64,000 nt of DNA from Oopsacas minuta (GCA_024704765.1 JAKMXF010000077.1:1-64000); one strand, 5' to 3'. Numbered from the stretch's first letter, positions 22,565-35,560 are shown. A program made the numbers and translations. The notes: generated by a model not told the origin, from the sequence alone.

Positions 22565-24415
22565 AATGAAAGATAAAAATTTATCGTTCCTCAAATTATC
22601 AAAGAATGATATATTTTCAAAATAAATGCTTACAAGACGCATATTTTGACATATTCCTGAAATATTTTGCATTTAATGGTTGATATTTTAATGCTCTACA
22701 AATATGCAATTCATTTATTCGGGCAAAAATGCGCAGTTTCCGTTATGTTGAACTCATATAAAATGTTCAGGATGGGCCAATGCATCCCTATTCAAAATCC
22801 ACAAGTTACTGTTAGACTTTATGTATACTAGGCTATGTATGCGTAAATAATAAAAGTTATTAGATGATTTCAAAGAAATATTGATTGAAAATGCATGGGT
22901 CATAAAGTTACAGAGTACAACCAGTGGAATGACTATACGGGACCTTGAGTGTAACTATATTCCGTATAATGACAGGCCTTCCATGATGCTCACTGGCCAA
23001 CGTCCTTCCACCAATGATCATAAGAACATAGAACCTTTTCCAGGCCATATAAGTGTTTGGATCTCTATCTAACATGGGGGGTCCTTTACCTAACATCGAG
23101 TTGAAGCATCAATATATAATAGCATTCAATGATAAAGGCATATTTTGGAGATACTTTCGAATGGTAACCCCTTTTTCTTGAGGCTCATAAATTTCCCGTA
23201 GCATTCGCCAAATTCAAAATTTGGTAGACTAGGATATGGACTCAGAGGGTAGAATTCAGCTAGTTTGGGGATCAAATGGATGGCTGATAGGATATCTACT
23301 CTACTTAATGACGCAATAGTGTTCATAAGTATTGAGTGACTGTAATAGCCGCGTTTTCTCCAAAAAGTAAATTAATGTGACAAAGTAGAATAAAGTGAGA
23401 TTGAGGCAAATGCGTGAGTATCTATCTCACCTAGCATCCGTGAGACTTCACACCTGGGCATTTTAACCCGGTTGAACGGAACATATACGATTAACGGAGA
23501 AATTTATACTCTTTATATGGTCCTGTTGCTGACAAAGTAACCCGAATAAATTTGGGTCTATTAAGCGGTGTCTATTCTATCTTATAAGTTTTAGAGAGCA
23601 ATTCTTCCTGACCTTTATCACTTACATATCAAGAGGGCCAGAAACCAAGTTCATGAAAGCATTTAATCCAATTGTTTTATGTCAGTAACATGCTGGATGC
23701 ACGCTTAACAACTATCTAGGGTACACCTATTTGGAATTACTGATCTAGCAAGATTCCACAGTAATAGAAAAATCATATTTAGGAAATATATTTGTTCGAA
23801 AGTATATAGTATATGGATAGTCGGGAGCAGAAAATAAAATAGATAAACCAAACAAAATTTCTGAAAATATCTCAACGATTTGAGATGAAATTATACACAC
23901 CATTCATTTACTATAAATTTCAATGCACTTATAGAATCTTTTAGGTAGTACCGGACTCCTGTAAAAGCTTAAAATCATTAATACATATGGAAATCAATTT
24001 TGAACGGCTTTTATAAAACACCTTATGATATTCCCCCCAAATGTATTATCTACCACATTTGAATTATGCAACCACGTACATTATAGTTTTATCAACATTT
24101 GCTATGTCGTCATCTAGCTACGTAATAGATGACTTGTATTTATGAATAATATAGTTCCTAACACTAACGGTAAAGTAGTTATTACATCACATATAATTGA
24201 TTAAGCATAAAGTTAGGTATACTAGATAACTTGTGTTCGAGATATATGCAAATAGTATTATTCATGATTAGGGAGTCACATATTGCAGATATATACTCGG
24301 GTCAAAGGTAAATGTCCATCATCCATATATTCCAGATATGTCTAGTATCTATTCTTTGATGACATGCAGAACATCAATTTTTCAATTTCCGTAAATATGT
24401 CAAAAACCATAAATC
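22565..24415. other. no gene recognised
   Basis: AT-rich with unsupported frames of 60-66 codons on both strands at 22881-23326. No recognisable domain. Confidence 0.5.
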
Positions 24416-24417
24416 CG

Positions 24418-24535
24418 AGGTTCCCAAGTTTTTCACCCGTGAACTCCCATAGACTGCAATAGATCATGCGACCCCTCCTCTGGTCTGTGGACAACCAATT
24501 AGTCCATGGACCTCAGGTTGGGAACCGCTTGACGC
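24418..24535. mobile_element. possible small hAT-like non-autonomous element
   Basis: Opens GAGGTTCCCAAG and closes GTTGGGAACCGC, an inverted pair resembling the AGCGGTTCCCAACC ends of many animal hAT MITEs. It replaces the 3' part of the mariner gene exactly where the coding sequence stops being recognisable. I could not confirm an 8-bp duplication. Confidence 0.4.
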
Positions 24536-25225
24536 AATTCTTTCAATTCGTCAACATAATAATCACTGTTTATGGTTGTCTGCTCATGAAACTAGTCGAG
24601 GTGTATAATTCCTTCCCTATCCCAAATACTGTTGCCATTCTCTTCCCTCTGATTCTTCGGCTTACTTTGATGAGTACAGGTTCATCACATATCTTCCACT
24701 GCTTCGATTGAGTTTTGCTCTCTGGTTCAAAATAATGAAACCAAGTTTCATCCCCCGTTACTATACGATCCAAAAAGTCTTCCTCTGCCTTGTATCTTGA
24801 AAGTAATTCTTTGCTAACTCTGACCCTTTCGCGTTTTTGTTCTTTTGAAAGAAGTTTTGGGACCCAACGCGCAGTTACCTTCGACATTTTCAGATCTTCA
24901 GTGATAATCGAATGTAGTGTGGCTCATGATATACCTACCCTCTCTTCTAACTCTCGCAGGGTTATTCTTCTGTCCTCGCCCAAAATTGTTTGGACCCTCT
25001 CGATATTACTGTGGGTTTTGAGGAAGTCCGACGACCTGGACGAGTGTCATCGTGGAGTTCCTCATCGCCATTATCAAAACGTTGGATCCATCTATATATG
25101 GTGGCGTTCGAAGGACATTCATCACCGAAAATATCCTGCATTTCACGAAGAATGTATGAGCCCGTCTTACCCTTTTTCCACATGTACCAAATTATTTGTC
25201 GTTTTCCTTCTTTGCTAAAATCCAT
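24536..25225 (-). pseudogene. mariner transposase, 3'-truncated
   Basis: Starts at 25225 with an ATG: MDFSKEGKRQIIWYMWKKGK, the N-terminal helix-turn-helix with NATIYRWIQRFDNGDEEL and the GRRTS hinge. The second frame (24887-24570) has ARWVPKLLSKEQK, the WVPHxL-type box, and VTGDETWFHYFEPESK with the first catalytic Asp. After a shift the text NSDYYVDELKELRQA is readable to about 24536. The second and third catalytic residues are missing. One frame change lies between the two main frames. The family is animal mariner (DD34D). Confidence 0.88.
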
Positions 25226-25229
25226 TAGT

Positions 25230-27355
25230 TGAAAACAATAGCCTATACAAATGAAAATTTATACTGAAGAATATGCTAGTAGAGTGAAGAGTGTATTGTA
25301 TCGAAGTTAGACAATCAAGTTAGACTTGTAGTCTGATATTAGACTTAGAGCTGTATTAACTAGAATATGGATTCGATACATTAGTCACATTACTTATTTA
25401 ACAACCCTTGTACATATATATGTATATATAAGGGTACATCAGTTGTCCCGTTTTGTCCAAAAGCAAACATCGCTTACTACTATTTGCGATATTAAATGAA
25501 ATCCATTAGATTTCGTAGTACCACAATATATTTTGTAATTCTGCTTGTTTCTAGCGATTTTTGACAGGTTTTCGCCCAATATTGATGAAAAATGTAATTC
25601 GATCATTTCTGGATAACTGAAAACTTGGAATTGAGTATTGTGGGGGGTGTTTATGTCGGTAAGAATATTATTCCATAACCAATCTTGGACAGTTAAGGAG
25701 AAACTTGCGAAAATTGTTGTGTTGGCACGGGTATGATACATATCATCGATTAAAGCGATTTTCACAAATATTTTCTAAATTAGTACAACATTGGATATAA
25801 AAGTGGCAAATTAACAGACATAAAATTACTTGCAAACTACACAATTAGAAATTTCAGATTTCTAGCCATGCTCATCTTGATTATTCACCAAATTAGGTAG
25901 ATATGTGGAGAAAAACCACAAAAATCCAGCACCATTTTTAATTAAGATTGCGGTGCTACTCATCACTTGGATTTCGTTCAAATTGGATATGGTGAATAAA
26001 TATCGCATTAGGAACATAAAATGTAGCAAGCAAATTAAGTTTTCAAATAATAGGGGGAACTGTGACGAAAAAGAAGTTAGCAGCCAATTCAAATTAAATA
26101 AATGTGTTCACTTCAATCGCATAATTGGCCGACTTTCCGTATAGCTAGAGAAAATATCTTGATATTTTCGAAGTATAGCTTTGGTGGATTACGAAAATTC
26201 TTCAGAATTCAATAATATGTGTGATGACTTAGAATTGCGGTTTGAAAACATTTTTCCACACCTGTTAACTATAACGTGTTATTTGATGCTTCTCATTAAT
26301 TTTTTCCGACATAATATCGAGGGTAGGTGGTTTATGTGTATAAAATTTCTTTTACAAATATTCGTTACTTTTTGAAATATTATAATTTGAAGAATTCACC
26401 GAAGCAATTAGACTAGGGTCACTTTAGTCATTAATTTGGACTACTTATACTCGTCAGATTTAAAAGAAATTAGTATCATTGGAAAGAGGAGAGCTGAAAG
26501 TTTTAAGCAATATGTGTTGATTTTAAATCCTTTACCATTTTGGTTGAAATTTTAGGGTCAAGACTCCCTTGAATTTACCCACCTAAAAGTCAGAATTCAA
26601 TTCTGAAATTATATATACATACTTTGTGATATGGACTTTTATGAAAAATAATTTTTCACTAAAAGATTATAATAACTCGCGGAGCTAGAGGAATTCGATT
26701 TTTTATTCGGCAATGAGAGTGGTAGAGGATTAATCATATTCTACATAAAGTAGGGTCAGTTCAAACTCATGTTTCTTACCCTAAATCCGAATAAATTCCA
26801 ATATTTTTTATGCTACTCGATTGTTGAGTTAAAGAAGTTTATTACAATATCGATATTTTCGTGCAACACTAAATTACACTAGCAACGGCCTGCAAAAATC
26901 GATAAATTCTTTGGATCTTTGTGTAATACGAATTCTAACTTTGAGATCATTTCTTGAAGATATTTCCCTTCTGAACCCCTTCAAAATTTATTTATACCTT
27001 CTTTCGTAACTTATAATTCAATTTCCTTAAACAAGCGGGGTCGCAAGTACATTTTTAAACATTTGATGGAAATATATTTTGGAGGGTTCCTTTTCATTTT
27101 GAGTCAATTATAAACTTAATTCTTGTGCATACAAGTGAATGCGTACGTAACTAGCAACATTTGCGTCAATCCTATGGTATTTCTTTCAGAAGTACCATAT
27201 CTAATTTTATCCCAGCACCTAAATACATACTTATTGTCGTATGGCGGTAAATATATATGATTTAAGTAAGACTGCAGCAGTGTTCAATATTAGTTTCATT
27301 GTTTGCTATTCTATATTTACACTTGAATTCGAATTAAGAGACGATATGTTCCTTA
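25230..27355. other. no gene recognised
   Basis: AT-rich. A self-complementary TGTACATATATATGTATATA run lies at 25408-25430. A minus-strand frame at 25439-25765 (108 codons) has no recognisable motif and I do not call it a gene. Confidence 0.5.
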
Positions 27356-27357
27356 TT

Positions 27358-30110
27358 CACGAGTCGCTCAGATTCAAATATCGATATAAAAAAATACAGT
27401 TTGTTCAAAACCTAGCTGGAGTGATAGAGTAGCATGTCTATTTCCCAAATATTCATTATTTAACATTATTCGTACGCAAAAACAAAAATTTAACCTAATT
27501 ATATTTTCACCTAATTTCTAACACCTTCCATTTTGTAGTACTTACTCTTTGAATTCAATTCATGTTAATTTGAAGTGTTAAATATACAAATGAATTGTAA
27601 GGATATTTTCCTTACTTGTCGTGTCTTCACACTTGAATACATGTCGTTTAGTATGGCATCCCTATTCAACTGCAAATGCATAAATATCGAATATTAGAAA
27701 CCAAAATCTATATTCAGAAGATGGAATCCTTTGGAACAATTTTCAGAGACAAACATATGAAAGCGCGACAGAAGGCATGTCGCAATTGTTGTGTTAAAGT
27801 GGGGAACAATGGGGTAAATTTAACTCCAACGTTACTAAAGATGTAAGCACAGTTTTTATCAAACAACGTTGACGATCTTAGCTGCATGTTACAGACAGTT
27901 CTCTGTAAGACTTGTGCAATTTGGCTTGAGAAAACGGACAAGAATCTGAGTGCTGGAAATATTCCGAAACCTTTTTCTTGGATACTGCCAATAAAGAACA
28001 CCAGACTAAGCTCTTGTTTTGTTGATTCTCCTTGTGCTATGTGTCAAGAAGCGTATCGATTTGGACCAAAGAAATATGCACCTCAGCAAATTCGACACAA
28101 ATCTGTTGCCAGACCGGTAGAAAATTCTCCTCAACCAGTTTAAAGTTGTGCAATAAATGTTTTCTTAAAGTAGGAGGAGGCATTCGCCATGAATGTTCTT
28201 CTTCTAATGCTGTTACCAACACCAGACACTGCTTAGGTAAAAGAAAATTATTAGATAAATTTGTAGGAGATGATATCGTTAAGCGTTTGGATGTAAGTGA
28301 TGATTTATACCTCGAACTACCACGTATTTCAGGAGGGCATCCGGTTTATCTTACAGATAGTTCTTCTTTGAATAAGTCTGCTTCAAGTAGTGTACCGTCT
28401 GTCAGTCTTGAACTCTCAGATATGTTACAAATAAAGACTAAAGGAAATCTAAGTAATAACGGTCTTAAGTCAGTTATAAGTATATTGAGAGGTAAATTAA
28501 TTGGTACTCCAGGGATGAAATTATTTTACACTGCTCGATATGAAATTATTGGTCAATTCTTTGAAGTTTGCCAATTAGAGCTGAACCGATCTCAGAAGGG
28601 ATATAGTGCTATTTGCCCTGTCTGGACAGTATTCTGTTGTGATGTTCCTGGCCTTCTTAGTAAAAGATTTTATCAATCAGATGGGATTGATAACTATAAA
28701 TTTCATTATAAGTTAGGACTGGACTTTGGACAAGGATTTTTGAAAGTGACAATTCAACCTGAATTATCCAATAGTGTAAGCGATCTGGCTATAATTTGGC
28801 TGAGCCCTGTACCAGAAAATTATCACAACCTCAAGTCAATATTCTCCAGTCATGAAATCAGACGTCTAATCCTAGACTTCAATATAAGCCTAACGATTGA
28901 TATAAAAGCTGCACTAATAGCTTTTGGTATCATGCCTGGTAGACATCCCTGTCCCTGGTGTACCTGGGACGAAAGGGATAATCTTGACAATATTGGGAAA
29001 TGGGAGCTAAGAGGGTCAACACAGCATGCTGCATAGTATGAAGAATTTTGCAGAGAATATGGCGGATTGAAAGAAAATTCAAAATTATGCAAGGGAGTTG
29101 AAAACCCCACCATATTTCAGGATGCTGATATTCTACCTATTGAAAACATGGCTATTCTCAATCTCCCAGAGCTACTTTTGCTGCTTGGAGTAGGCCAGAG
29201 ACTTTATGATGTAATTGTAGAGTCCATGTCAGAAGACGAAATACGGATCCATCAGGATACTTTGAAGAGGTATAACATCAAGAAAAGTCAATACCATGGT
29301 GGAAGCTTTTAAGGGAATTCAATGAGATTATTACTGAAACATCATGGAGATTTGTTTCTAAATAAGAATTGTAATGCCTTCATAGCATTAAGAAGATTTG
29401 ACTCCGTGGGATCTTCTTGTTTTGGGATATCTAGATGTACTCCCGAGTTTCGTGAAAGGATCTTTGAATTTGAAGAAGCCTATAAAATGTGTGGTATTTC
29501 TTGTACAACAAAAGTACATATAGTATGCCGCCATCTAGTTCCCTTTTCTGCTAAAATATTTGCCTACAGATAACTGATTGGTTTGTAGTATCAGAACAGC
29601 ATTGGAATCTAGTAACCATCATTTTAACAATGTGTGGAGAAGATACAAATTTGGTCAGGATACAGAAGGTCATGGTGAGGGGTTATTTAATGCAGTATGC
29701 GAATTTAATTTTATATCTCTTGCTACTGATAATGCAGCAGATGTTTGGAAGGGATTACAAGATGAAAACAAGATCGAGTGCAATTGATAAGATAAATGGC
29801 AAGTAATATTATATTAAAACCAGTATGAATTAATAGTTTTCCAATATTTTTGTTTCAGTTTATATGAAGATATTCATTAGAGATATTTAACACTACAAAT
29901 TAACATGAATTGAATTCAAAGAGAAGTACCACAAAATGGAAGGTGTTAGAAATTAGGTGAAAAATTATAATTAGGCTAAATTTTCGTTTTTGCGTACGAA
30001 TAATTTTAAATAATGAATATTTGGGAAATAGACATGCTACTCTATCACTTCAGCTAGGTTTTTAAACAAACTGTAATTCTTGATCGATATTTGAATCTAA
30101 GCGACCCGTG
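27358..30110 (+). mobile_element. DNA transposon with about 230-bp TIRs
   Basis: The left terminus opens CACGAGTCGCTCAGATTC and the right terminus closes GAATCTAAGCGACCCGTG. The inverted similarity runs inwards to about 27590 and from about 29880, including AATTTCTAACACCTTCCATTTTGT and its complement, so each terminal repeat is about 230 bp. TATT flanks both sides (27354-27357 and 30111-30114), consistent with a 4-bp target duplication. CAC termini with a 4-bp duplication are what Chapaev-type (CMC) elements have; that assignment is an inference. The element carries one gene, entered separately. Confidence 0.85.
27721..29787 (+). pseudogene. divergent DDE-like transposase of the 27.4-30.1 kb element
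   Basis: The ATG at 27721 starts MESFGTIFRDKHMKARQKACRNC. A stop (TAA, 27844) follows. VLCKTCAIWLEKT and SPCAMCQEAYRFG continue in the same frame to 28143, giving several CxxC pairs of an N-terminal zinc domain like that of the 15.7-kb relative. A frame change near 28130 leads into the long frame ending at 29036: LCNKCFLKVGGGIRHEC, then YKLGLDFGQGFLKVTI with the probable first catalytic Asp, then LTIDIKAALIAFGIMPGRH with the second Asp, directly followed by PCPWC. Further pieces (29067-29312, 29322-29573) lead to KVHIVCRHLVPF. A frame-shifted SEQ-LESSNHHFNNVWRRYK at about 29600-29650 gives the probable Glu. Four or more frame breaks make it inactive. It is the only gene between the long terminal repeats. 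Confidence 0.8.
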
Positions 30111-30114
30111 TATT

Positions 30115-30485
30115 GTGTATCATCTGACTCTGATCTAACGGTGTATAATAATTTGGAGGGGTCGATTTCATTAATTGCATTGATAAAGAAAATTCTGAAG
30201 AAAATACTTGTATCTTTCAATACATCTGAAACTCAGTTCTGGGTAGATGGGCGGATAATTCTATGGGTTATCTAATGCTAGAAACAAATCTGATTTTATG
30301 TAATTCACTGATGCATATTTTATTGATGAGAGTTTCATTTTATTAATGTCATTACAGGTACTTATAGCAATAGCTTGTTGAGTGTAGTCGAATGTTAGTT
30401 TTGTGGTTAGTTCTATCTCAACCTGGTCATAGTTCAGTTTATCAAATGTTTGGTAATAATATGTCTGTTTAGGTGAAGATACAAG
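30115..30485. other. no gene recognised
   Basis: AT-rich spacer between two transposons; nothing supportable. Confidence 0.5.
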
Positions 30486-30489
30486 GAAT

Positions 30490-31140
30490 AAACCAGCGAA
30501 TTTTGAGAATTACACTTCTCCTCAATACAGAAGATCTTCTCACCCGAAAATATAATTGAATCACTGCCGACACTTTTGAGTCGATCCAGGAGTCCACGAC
30601 ATCTTTTGATTCTCTATTTAATTACCTGGCCATTAAGAGACTCTACTCTACTTCGTCTGAAACATTTCAGACCTAAGTCATTTTGATTATTCGCCGAGTA
30701 GATTCCTTATCTATTCCGACCTTTGCGGCAACTTTTCGGTCGGACATCATGGGCCGACGAATTAAAATCTGACGAACCGTTTTCTTGTTGGAGGAGTCCT
30801 AATTGTTCTTGGCCGACCTGATAGTTGCTTATCTACGATATCACCTGTGTCAATATATCGTTTTATCATGCGGCATATCAACGATGGTGAAAATTTCGGT
30901 GAACCAAGGGCTTTAGAATTTAAATCTGCTTCTTACCATTTAGAAATATTTGAATAATAGCAAACCTCTTCTGTTGTAGTTCAGATATGCCAGGGATAAC
31001 AATAAACTAGAATTGAACTATCACAGTACATTGAATATATTATATAGCCCTGTTCATAGATGAATTTAACAGCAGTTGAATTATGGTTAGATATAAAAAA
31101 TTGGTGTAAAAATTTGTTGCAGAACTTTTGAGGCATCCTG
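30490..31140 (-). pseudogene. Tc1-like transposase, N-terminal half only
   Basis: On the minus strand from about 31000 leftwards, with frame changes: MPGISELQQKRFAIIQIF, SGRPRTIRTP (the GRPR hinge), ILIRRPMMSDRKVAAKVG, DKESTRRIIK, CFRRSRV, RCRGLLDRL and IIFSGEKIF. The last is the first catalytic block with the usual DEK changed to GEK. Nothing of the catalytic second half is found. The right end CAGGATGCCTCAAAAGTTC (complement of 31122-31140), followed by TA, looks like a Tc1-type terminus; no left end is found. Confidence 0.65.
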
Positions 31141-31291
31141 TAGATGATAAAAGTTTGAAATTCTAATCACAGGTACTCATCCATGGGGCAAATTCTAATC
31201 ACAGGTACTCATCAATGTGAAAAATTTCCTGACGTCATGATTCTGAACAAAAACTAACTCATCATGGGATTTACACGTCATCATGACTGTA

Positions 31292-32590
31292 CAGGGCGTT
31301 CAATAAGTTCGTGGAGAATTATAATTAGAGTAAGGAGTACTAAATGTTACATTTAGCTTTCCATTTATCAATCATTTATTTATTGATATACTTAAACTTT
31401 GTGATACAAGCAGCTATATTCAGAGGAATAATCAGATCTTTCCGTCAGTTGTTTGAAAAATAATGAATTTTTGAGAACTTAGAGCATCGAGCAGTCACTA
31501 AATTTCTCTGTATAAAAAGACTAAGCGCTACTGAAACGTTCAGAGAGATGAAAGATGTCCTCAAAGACAATGCCCCTAGTCAATGTATGGTTGCAAAATG
31601 GCACGCAGAATTCAAACGTGGAAGAGAAACTATTACAGATGACTCTCGCTCAGGAAGACACACATTTTCTCTCCATCCAGAAACAATCCAACCTATTAGT
31701 TGTATGATAGAGAACGATCACTGTATATCGATCAGAAATAAAGCTAATAGGGTAGATTTATCAATTGGAACTATTCATTCGATCATCATGACCATCTTGG
31801 GCTCAAGAAATACAAAGCAAAGTGAATACTAAAAAACCTTATCTGAAGATCAAATATTGGCTAGACTGGAAACTAGCAAAAGCATGATTGATTTATATAT
31901 GTCTGACCCAGACGATTTTCATGCAAGACTGATTACTGGAGATGAAACCTGGATATACTACCATGACCCTTGCACTGTTAGCGAGGCTGCGGAATGGAGG
32001 CATGAAGATTCTCCAAATCCCAAAGTACTCCGACTTAGTCACTGTCCAAAGTCTAAGTCAAAGCTGATGCTATCAATATTCTGGGATTCTAAGGGACCAT
32101 TACTATTAGATTATCTTCGCAAAAATACGACAGTGACTAGAACTTATTATGCCGATCTAATGACGAAATTACGCGAATCTATAAAGAAGAATAGGCGAGG
32201 AATGCTTAAAAGAATCCCAACCATTTTACATGATAATGCTCCATCCCATAAAAGTCTTATTACACAGGAGGCAAGGAAAGATTGTGGCATTAAACAGCCT
32301 CAACACCCACCATACAGTCCTGATTTAGCTCCCAGCGATTATTATCTCTTTCCAATTGCCAAGTAAGCACTTCGCGGAAAGATTTTTGACGATGACGATG
32401 TATTGGAATCGGGTTTTGAAGACTGGTTAGACACCAAAGACAAAATGTTTTTCATCATAGTATAGAAAAGCTAAAAGATAAGTGGCTTAAATGTATTCTA
32501 TTACAAGGGGATTATGTTGAAAATTAAACTCTAGCCATTGCTATACAAAACGTCTATATATCAATTTCCACGAACTTATTGAACACCCTG
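31292..32590 (+). mobile_element. mariner element
   Basis: Ends: CAGGGCGTTCAATAAGTTCG on the left and CGAACTTATTGAACACCCTG on the right, an inverted pair differing at one position, continuing GTGG/CCAC inside. TA precedes the left end (31290-31291); the right-hand TA is not preserved. Length is 1299 bp, full size for mariner. The element contains one transposase gene. Confidence 0.92.
31548..32520 (+). pseudogene. mariner transposase (DD34D), nearly complete
   Basis: Coding text can be followed upstream of 31548 (EHRAVTKFLCIKRLSATETF) in the same frame, but no good start codon is left. The N-terminal helix-turn-helix has MVAKWHAEFKRGRE and the hinge SRSGRH. A single in-frame TAA at 31830 separates it from the catalytic half, which is in the same frame. 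There GDETW carries the first Asp, ILHDNAPSH the second, and YSPDLAPSDYYLFP the third, with exactly 34 residues between the last two, as in true mariners. After FPIAK a TAA at 32364 and a frame change interrupt the C-terminal tail (FDDDDVLESGFEDWL, KWLKCILLQGDYVEN). All three catalytic Asp are present but the gene cannot be read through. Confidence 0.92.
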
Positions 32591-32594
32591 GACT

Positions 32595-33840
32595 AAATAC
32601 TAAATATCTTCATTTCGAAAAATTTCCGAATTTCTGAATACCTAAGACACTATGTACCAAGATTACTAACCGAAAGCGACATAGCATCCCCAGTGTTACC
32701 ACAGAAAGCAATTTAATGTAATGTGGGTTGGCTATGGACGATAAAATGAAATATTTTAACTATTCTGTGAATTTGATGAACGTAGTGTCGAGTATATTCT
32801 CTCGCTTTTCAGCCAATAATACTATAAAATTTAGCTAGTTAATTATAACTAAAGCTAACCTGGAGCACTAAACTGTTGCCCAGCGACCTAGCAAGCGAAG
32901 CGCGATAGTCGTCATTTAATCAGTAATCATATTGTACCATCTTTTTTTAATTAATTTATACTCCTATACATATATATAATAGCCTAGGAAATGAGTAGGG
33001 GATATCTAATCTGGCTCTTGTTAGTTAGCAAAAGTTGGAGATATGATACAAAAATAATTTTTCAGGAATTATCACAATATTTACATGTAGAAACTCACTT
33101 TCAACGGTTACAACGGGTTAACAAAGTATCCTCAACAAGATTTTCATATTTTCAAGTTTCAAAATGGATCAATATTGTATATTGAACTGTATAATGATTT
33201 CATGTAAGTATATATACTAAAATATGATAATAAAGTAACAGTAATTCAGAAAATATTGGATATTTGAGGAGTAATACTCCGAGTTTATCTAGCCGAAGGA
33301 TCGTATTTAATAACTAGCATATGAATTACAAAAAACATAGAAATAGAGGTATAGGAATGTAATCTGGAACGTGCAAATTTTGGTAAATCTCCTTTGTAAT
33401 CTTGTAAATTGCATGTTCACTCTAGCCGCAACTAATCGAAAGAGGGTTAGATATCATACTTCTTAATAATATTCGAGATGATCCATCATTTTGTTCGGGG
33501 ACCATAATACTTTAATAGGGTCTCAACCTTGTGCAAATTTTAGGCAGGCAGTAGCGGAAAGGTCCGCAATCAGAAGTTGCATGTTGTTGTTGTTGGATTG
33601 AAGCCATATTTGAGATCATTTGGGTATTCTAGTCGACAAAGTGAATCAAGATGCGTATTAATTACTTTATTCGGGTGGACAAATAGATACTTGGTCAGAA
33701 TCAGCCCTACTTTCAAGCAGTATGGGGTAAAGAATGACTTTGTTATAACTGGAGTTTCGTTATATCCGAATGTGTTATAACGAGAGTTCACTGGTTATTT
33801 CAATCATCAACATACTTGACAGAATATTATATCTTGTAGG
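32595..33840. other. no gene recognised
   Basis: AT-rich. The two opposite frames at 33570-33791 have no supporting motif. The missing N-terminal part of the RAG1-like relic that follows would be expected here, but I could not recognise it. Confidence 0.45.
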
Positions 33841-35560
33841 CCCCCAATTGTGCTGGCAAATTCTCTGATCAATTCGGGAGTGCATCCAAAAGTAAAGAAT
33901 TGGATGAAGACAAGGCATTATTGCTTTCGGATCTACTAGAGATTGGCAAGAGGAAGGCTATTTTACTATGATACCTTTTGCTATCTGATGAAATTCACTT
34001 TCCTACATATCAGAGGGTGGCTGATCATGGAAATAGTTTAGTACTACGAAGTACGATTCAACTATACTAGAATCCCACTGCCAAAGTTGGTGTGTTTGTG
34101 TGCACCATAGGCTCAATTTGTCTATCATACATTTTGTAGAATTTTGTTAACTCTACCGTCCCTTCAAATAAGAATTTTCATCTCCGATTTCAGATTGTTG
34201 ATGGTTTAGATGGATCTGGAAAGCATACAGTACATAATCAACCAAATCGTTCTTCCTATTTTGCATTAGAACAGTACACACTGTCAATTCCAGTGGAAAG
34301 CAACAGAATTCTCCATTCTCCCAACGTCCAATTTTCCTTCTTGCTGCTACAAAATCATGGCAATATTCACAAATTTATGAAAGATATCATCAATCCTGAA
34401 ACTGATCAAATGAGAACCAGGGTTTCTATTTTTCCGATGATAAACATGTATTTTGTCGATGATATTCGATCAATGTTTGATGGTTAATGGCAAGTATTCT
34501 CTCAGGAACATGAGGTGCAAGTTGCCAACTATGCACTGCAAAGCAGAAAAAACGAAAAGATACTGAAATAATTTTACAAGGCTATCCCATCAATAGAACA
34601 TTTCAGACGCCATTGAACTATTTGCAGAACTGGAAGACATTGATGCTTTCTTTTCATCACCAACAAATCAAGGATTTAACCTAACTCACCAACCATTATC
34701 AACAATAGTCATTCTACCTGCTTCTCCTTACATTCCTATACGTACATTTTTAGATGATTCAATTTACTTGTGTACTACCTGAATTGTGACCTTGCTACAT
34801 GGTCACCATCATCAAATAAATTAAAGACTCTATGAAGGATGTGCGAACCATAGTTCAAGAAGTAACAGGTCTAAGAATTGGCAAACCAGACCCAAAGGAG
34901 GCACTACTTTCACTGGTAGTGTAGCCAGAAGAGCCTTCTCAATAATTTTAAGTTTATTGAATGTGAAATGTCGTTGTTAAGATTAATCATAGGGACTCAC
35001 TTTGAAAATTGCACACATAGTTATCTGTCATTCGGAGAACCATAAATTCAGACAGAAAAATCAACACCGAAGAATTGGGTAACCCTTGTACTGACACCAA
35101 TCTCCTTCAATCCTTTCCTCGGATGCACATTAAACCGGCATTACATAAAATACGCCCATTCTGAAGAAATACTGAGAGAGATGAACTTTGAGTATGGATT
35201 GAAAAGCTTTAACGTAGAAGGATCTGAAGCCTGCAACAAATTAGTCAGATATATGGGAAATCTAGCAAGGAAAACTTCCTTCGTAGATAATGTCGTTGAT
35301 ATATTGTCAGACTCTCATGTGAAAGCGATCTTCTGTTAATGAAGATCAGTTTGCAGTGATGTGCGAATAGTGCGGAGTACACGGTCATACTCGAAGAGCT
35401 AAGTGCTTTAGAGACAATGTGATGGATTTATTAGTATCATCTATTGAGAATATCGTTAAAGGCCCTATTATTGAAACGACATTGTAACAACCTACTTTGC
35501 AGAATGTTAGCCTAATGAATAATGCAATAAAACATACCTTAAAATAAGTACTCATTGTTT
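33841..35560 (+). pseudogene. RAG1/Transib-like transposase relic with zinc-knuckle tail (copy A)
   Basis: Matches the 50-kb copy block by block. LLLSDLLEIGKRK (33.93 kb) equals its AYILDSLEIGASK. IVDGLDGSGKHT (34.20 kb) is the first catalytic Asp block, preceded by a TTTCAG that could be an old splice acceptor. PNVQFSFLLLQNHGN and DIINPETDQM follow, then TWSPSSNK (34.80 kb), GGTTFTGSVARRAF (34.90 kb, other frame), and FEYGLKSFNVEGSEACNKLV with the catalytic Glu, then GNLARKTSFVDNVVDIL (to 35.31 kb). The tail at 35362-35406 is C-x2-C-x4-H-x5-C with an in-frame TAG, followed by about 35 more residues. The Asp-CxxC block is lost in a scrambled stretch at 34.49-34.75 kb. Many stops and shifts: dead. 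No terminal repeats found. Confidence 0.78.

Noticed and set aside
25439-25765. 108-codon minus-strand open frame
   Set aside because: No motif, no neighbours of similar type, and such lengths occur by chance in this base composition.
27843-27894. Possible 52-bp intron (GTAAGC to TTACAG) in the 28-kb gene
   Set aside because: Removing it would shift the frame away from the downstream CKTC coding text; an in-frame stop in a decayed gene is the simpler reading.
32649-32690. CACTATG as left end of RAG1-like copy A
   Set aside because: The following bases do not match the terminal block of copies B and C and no 5-bp duplication partner was found.
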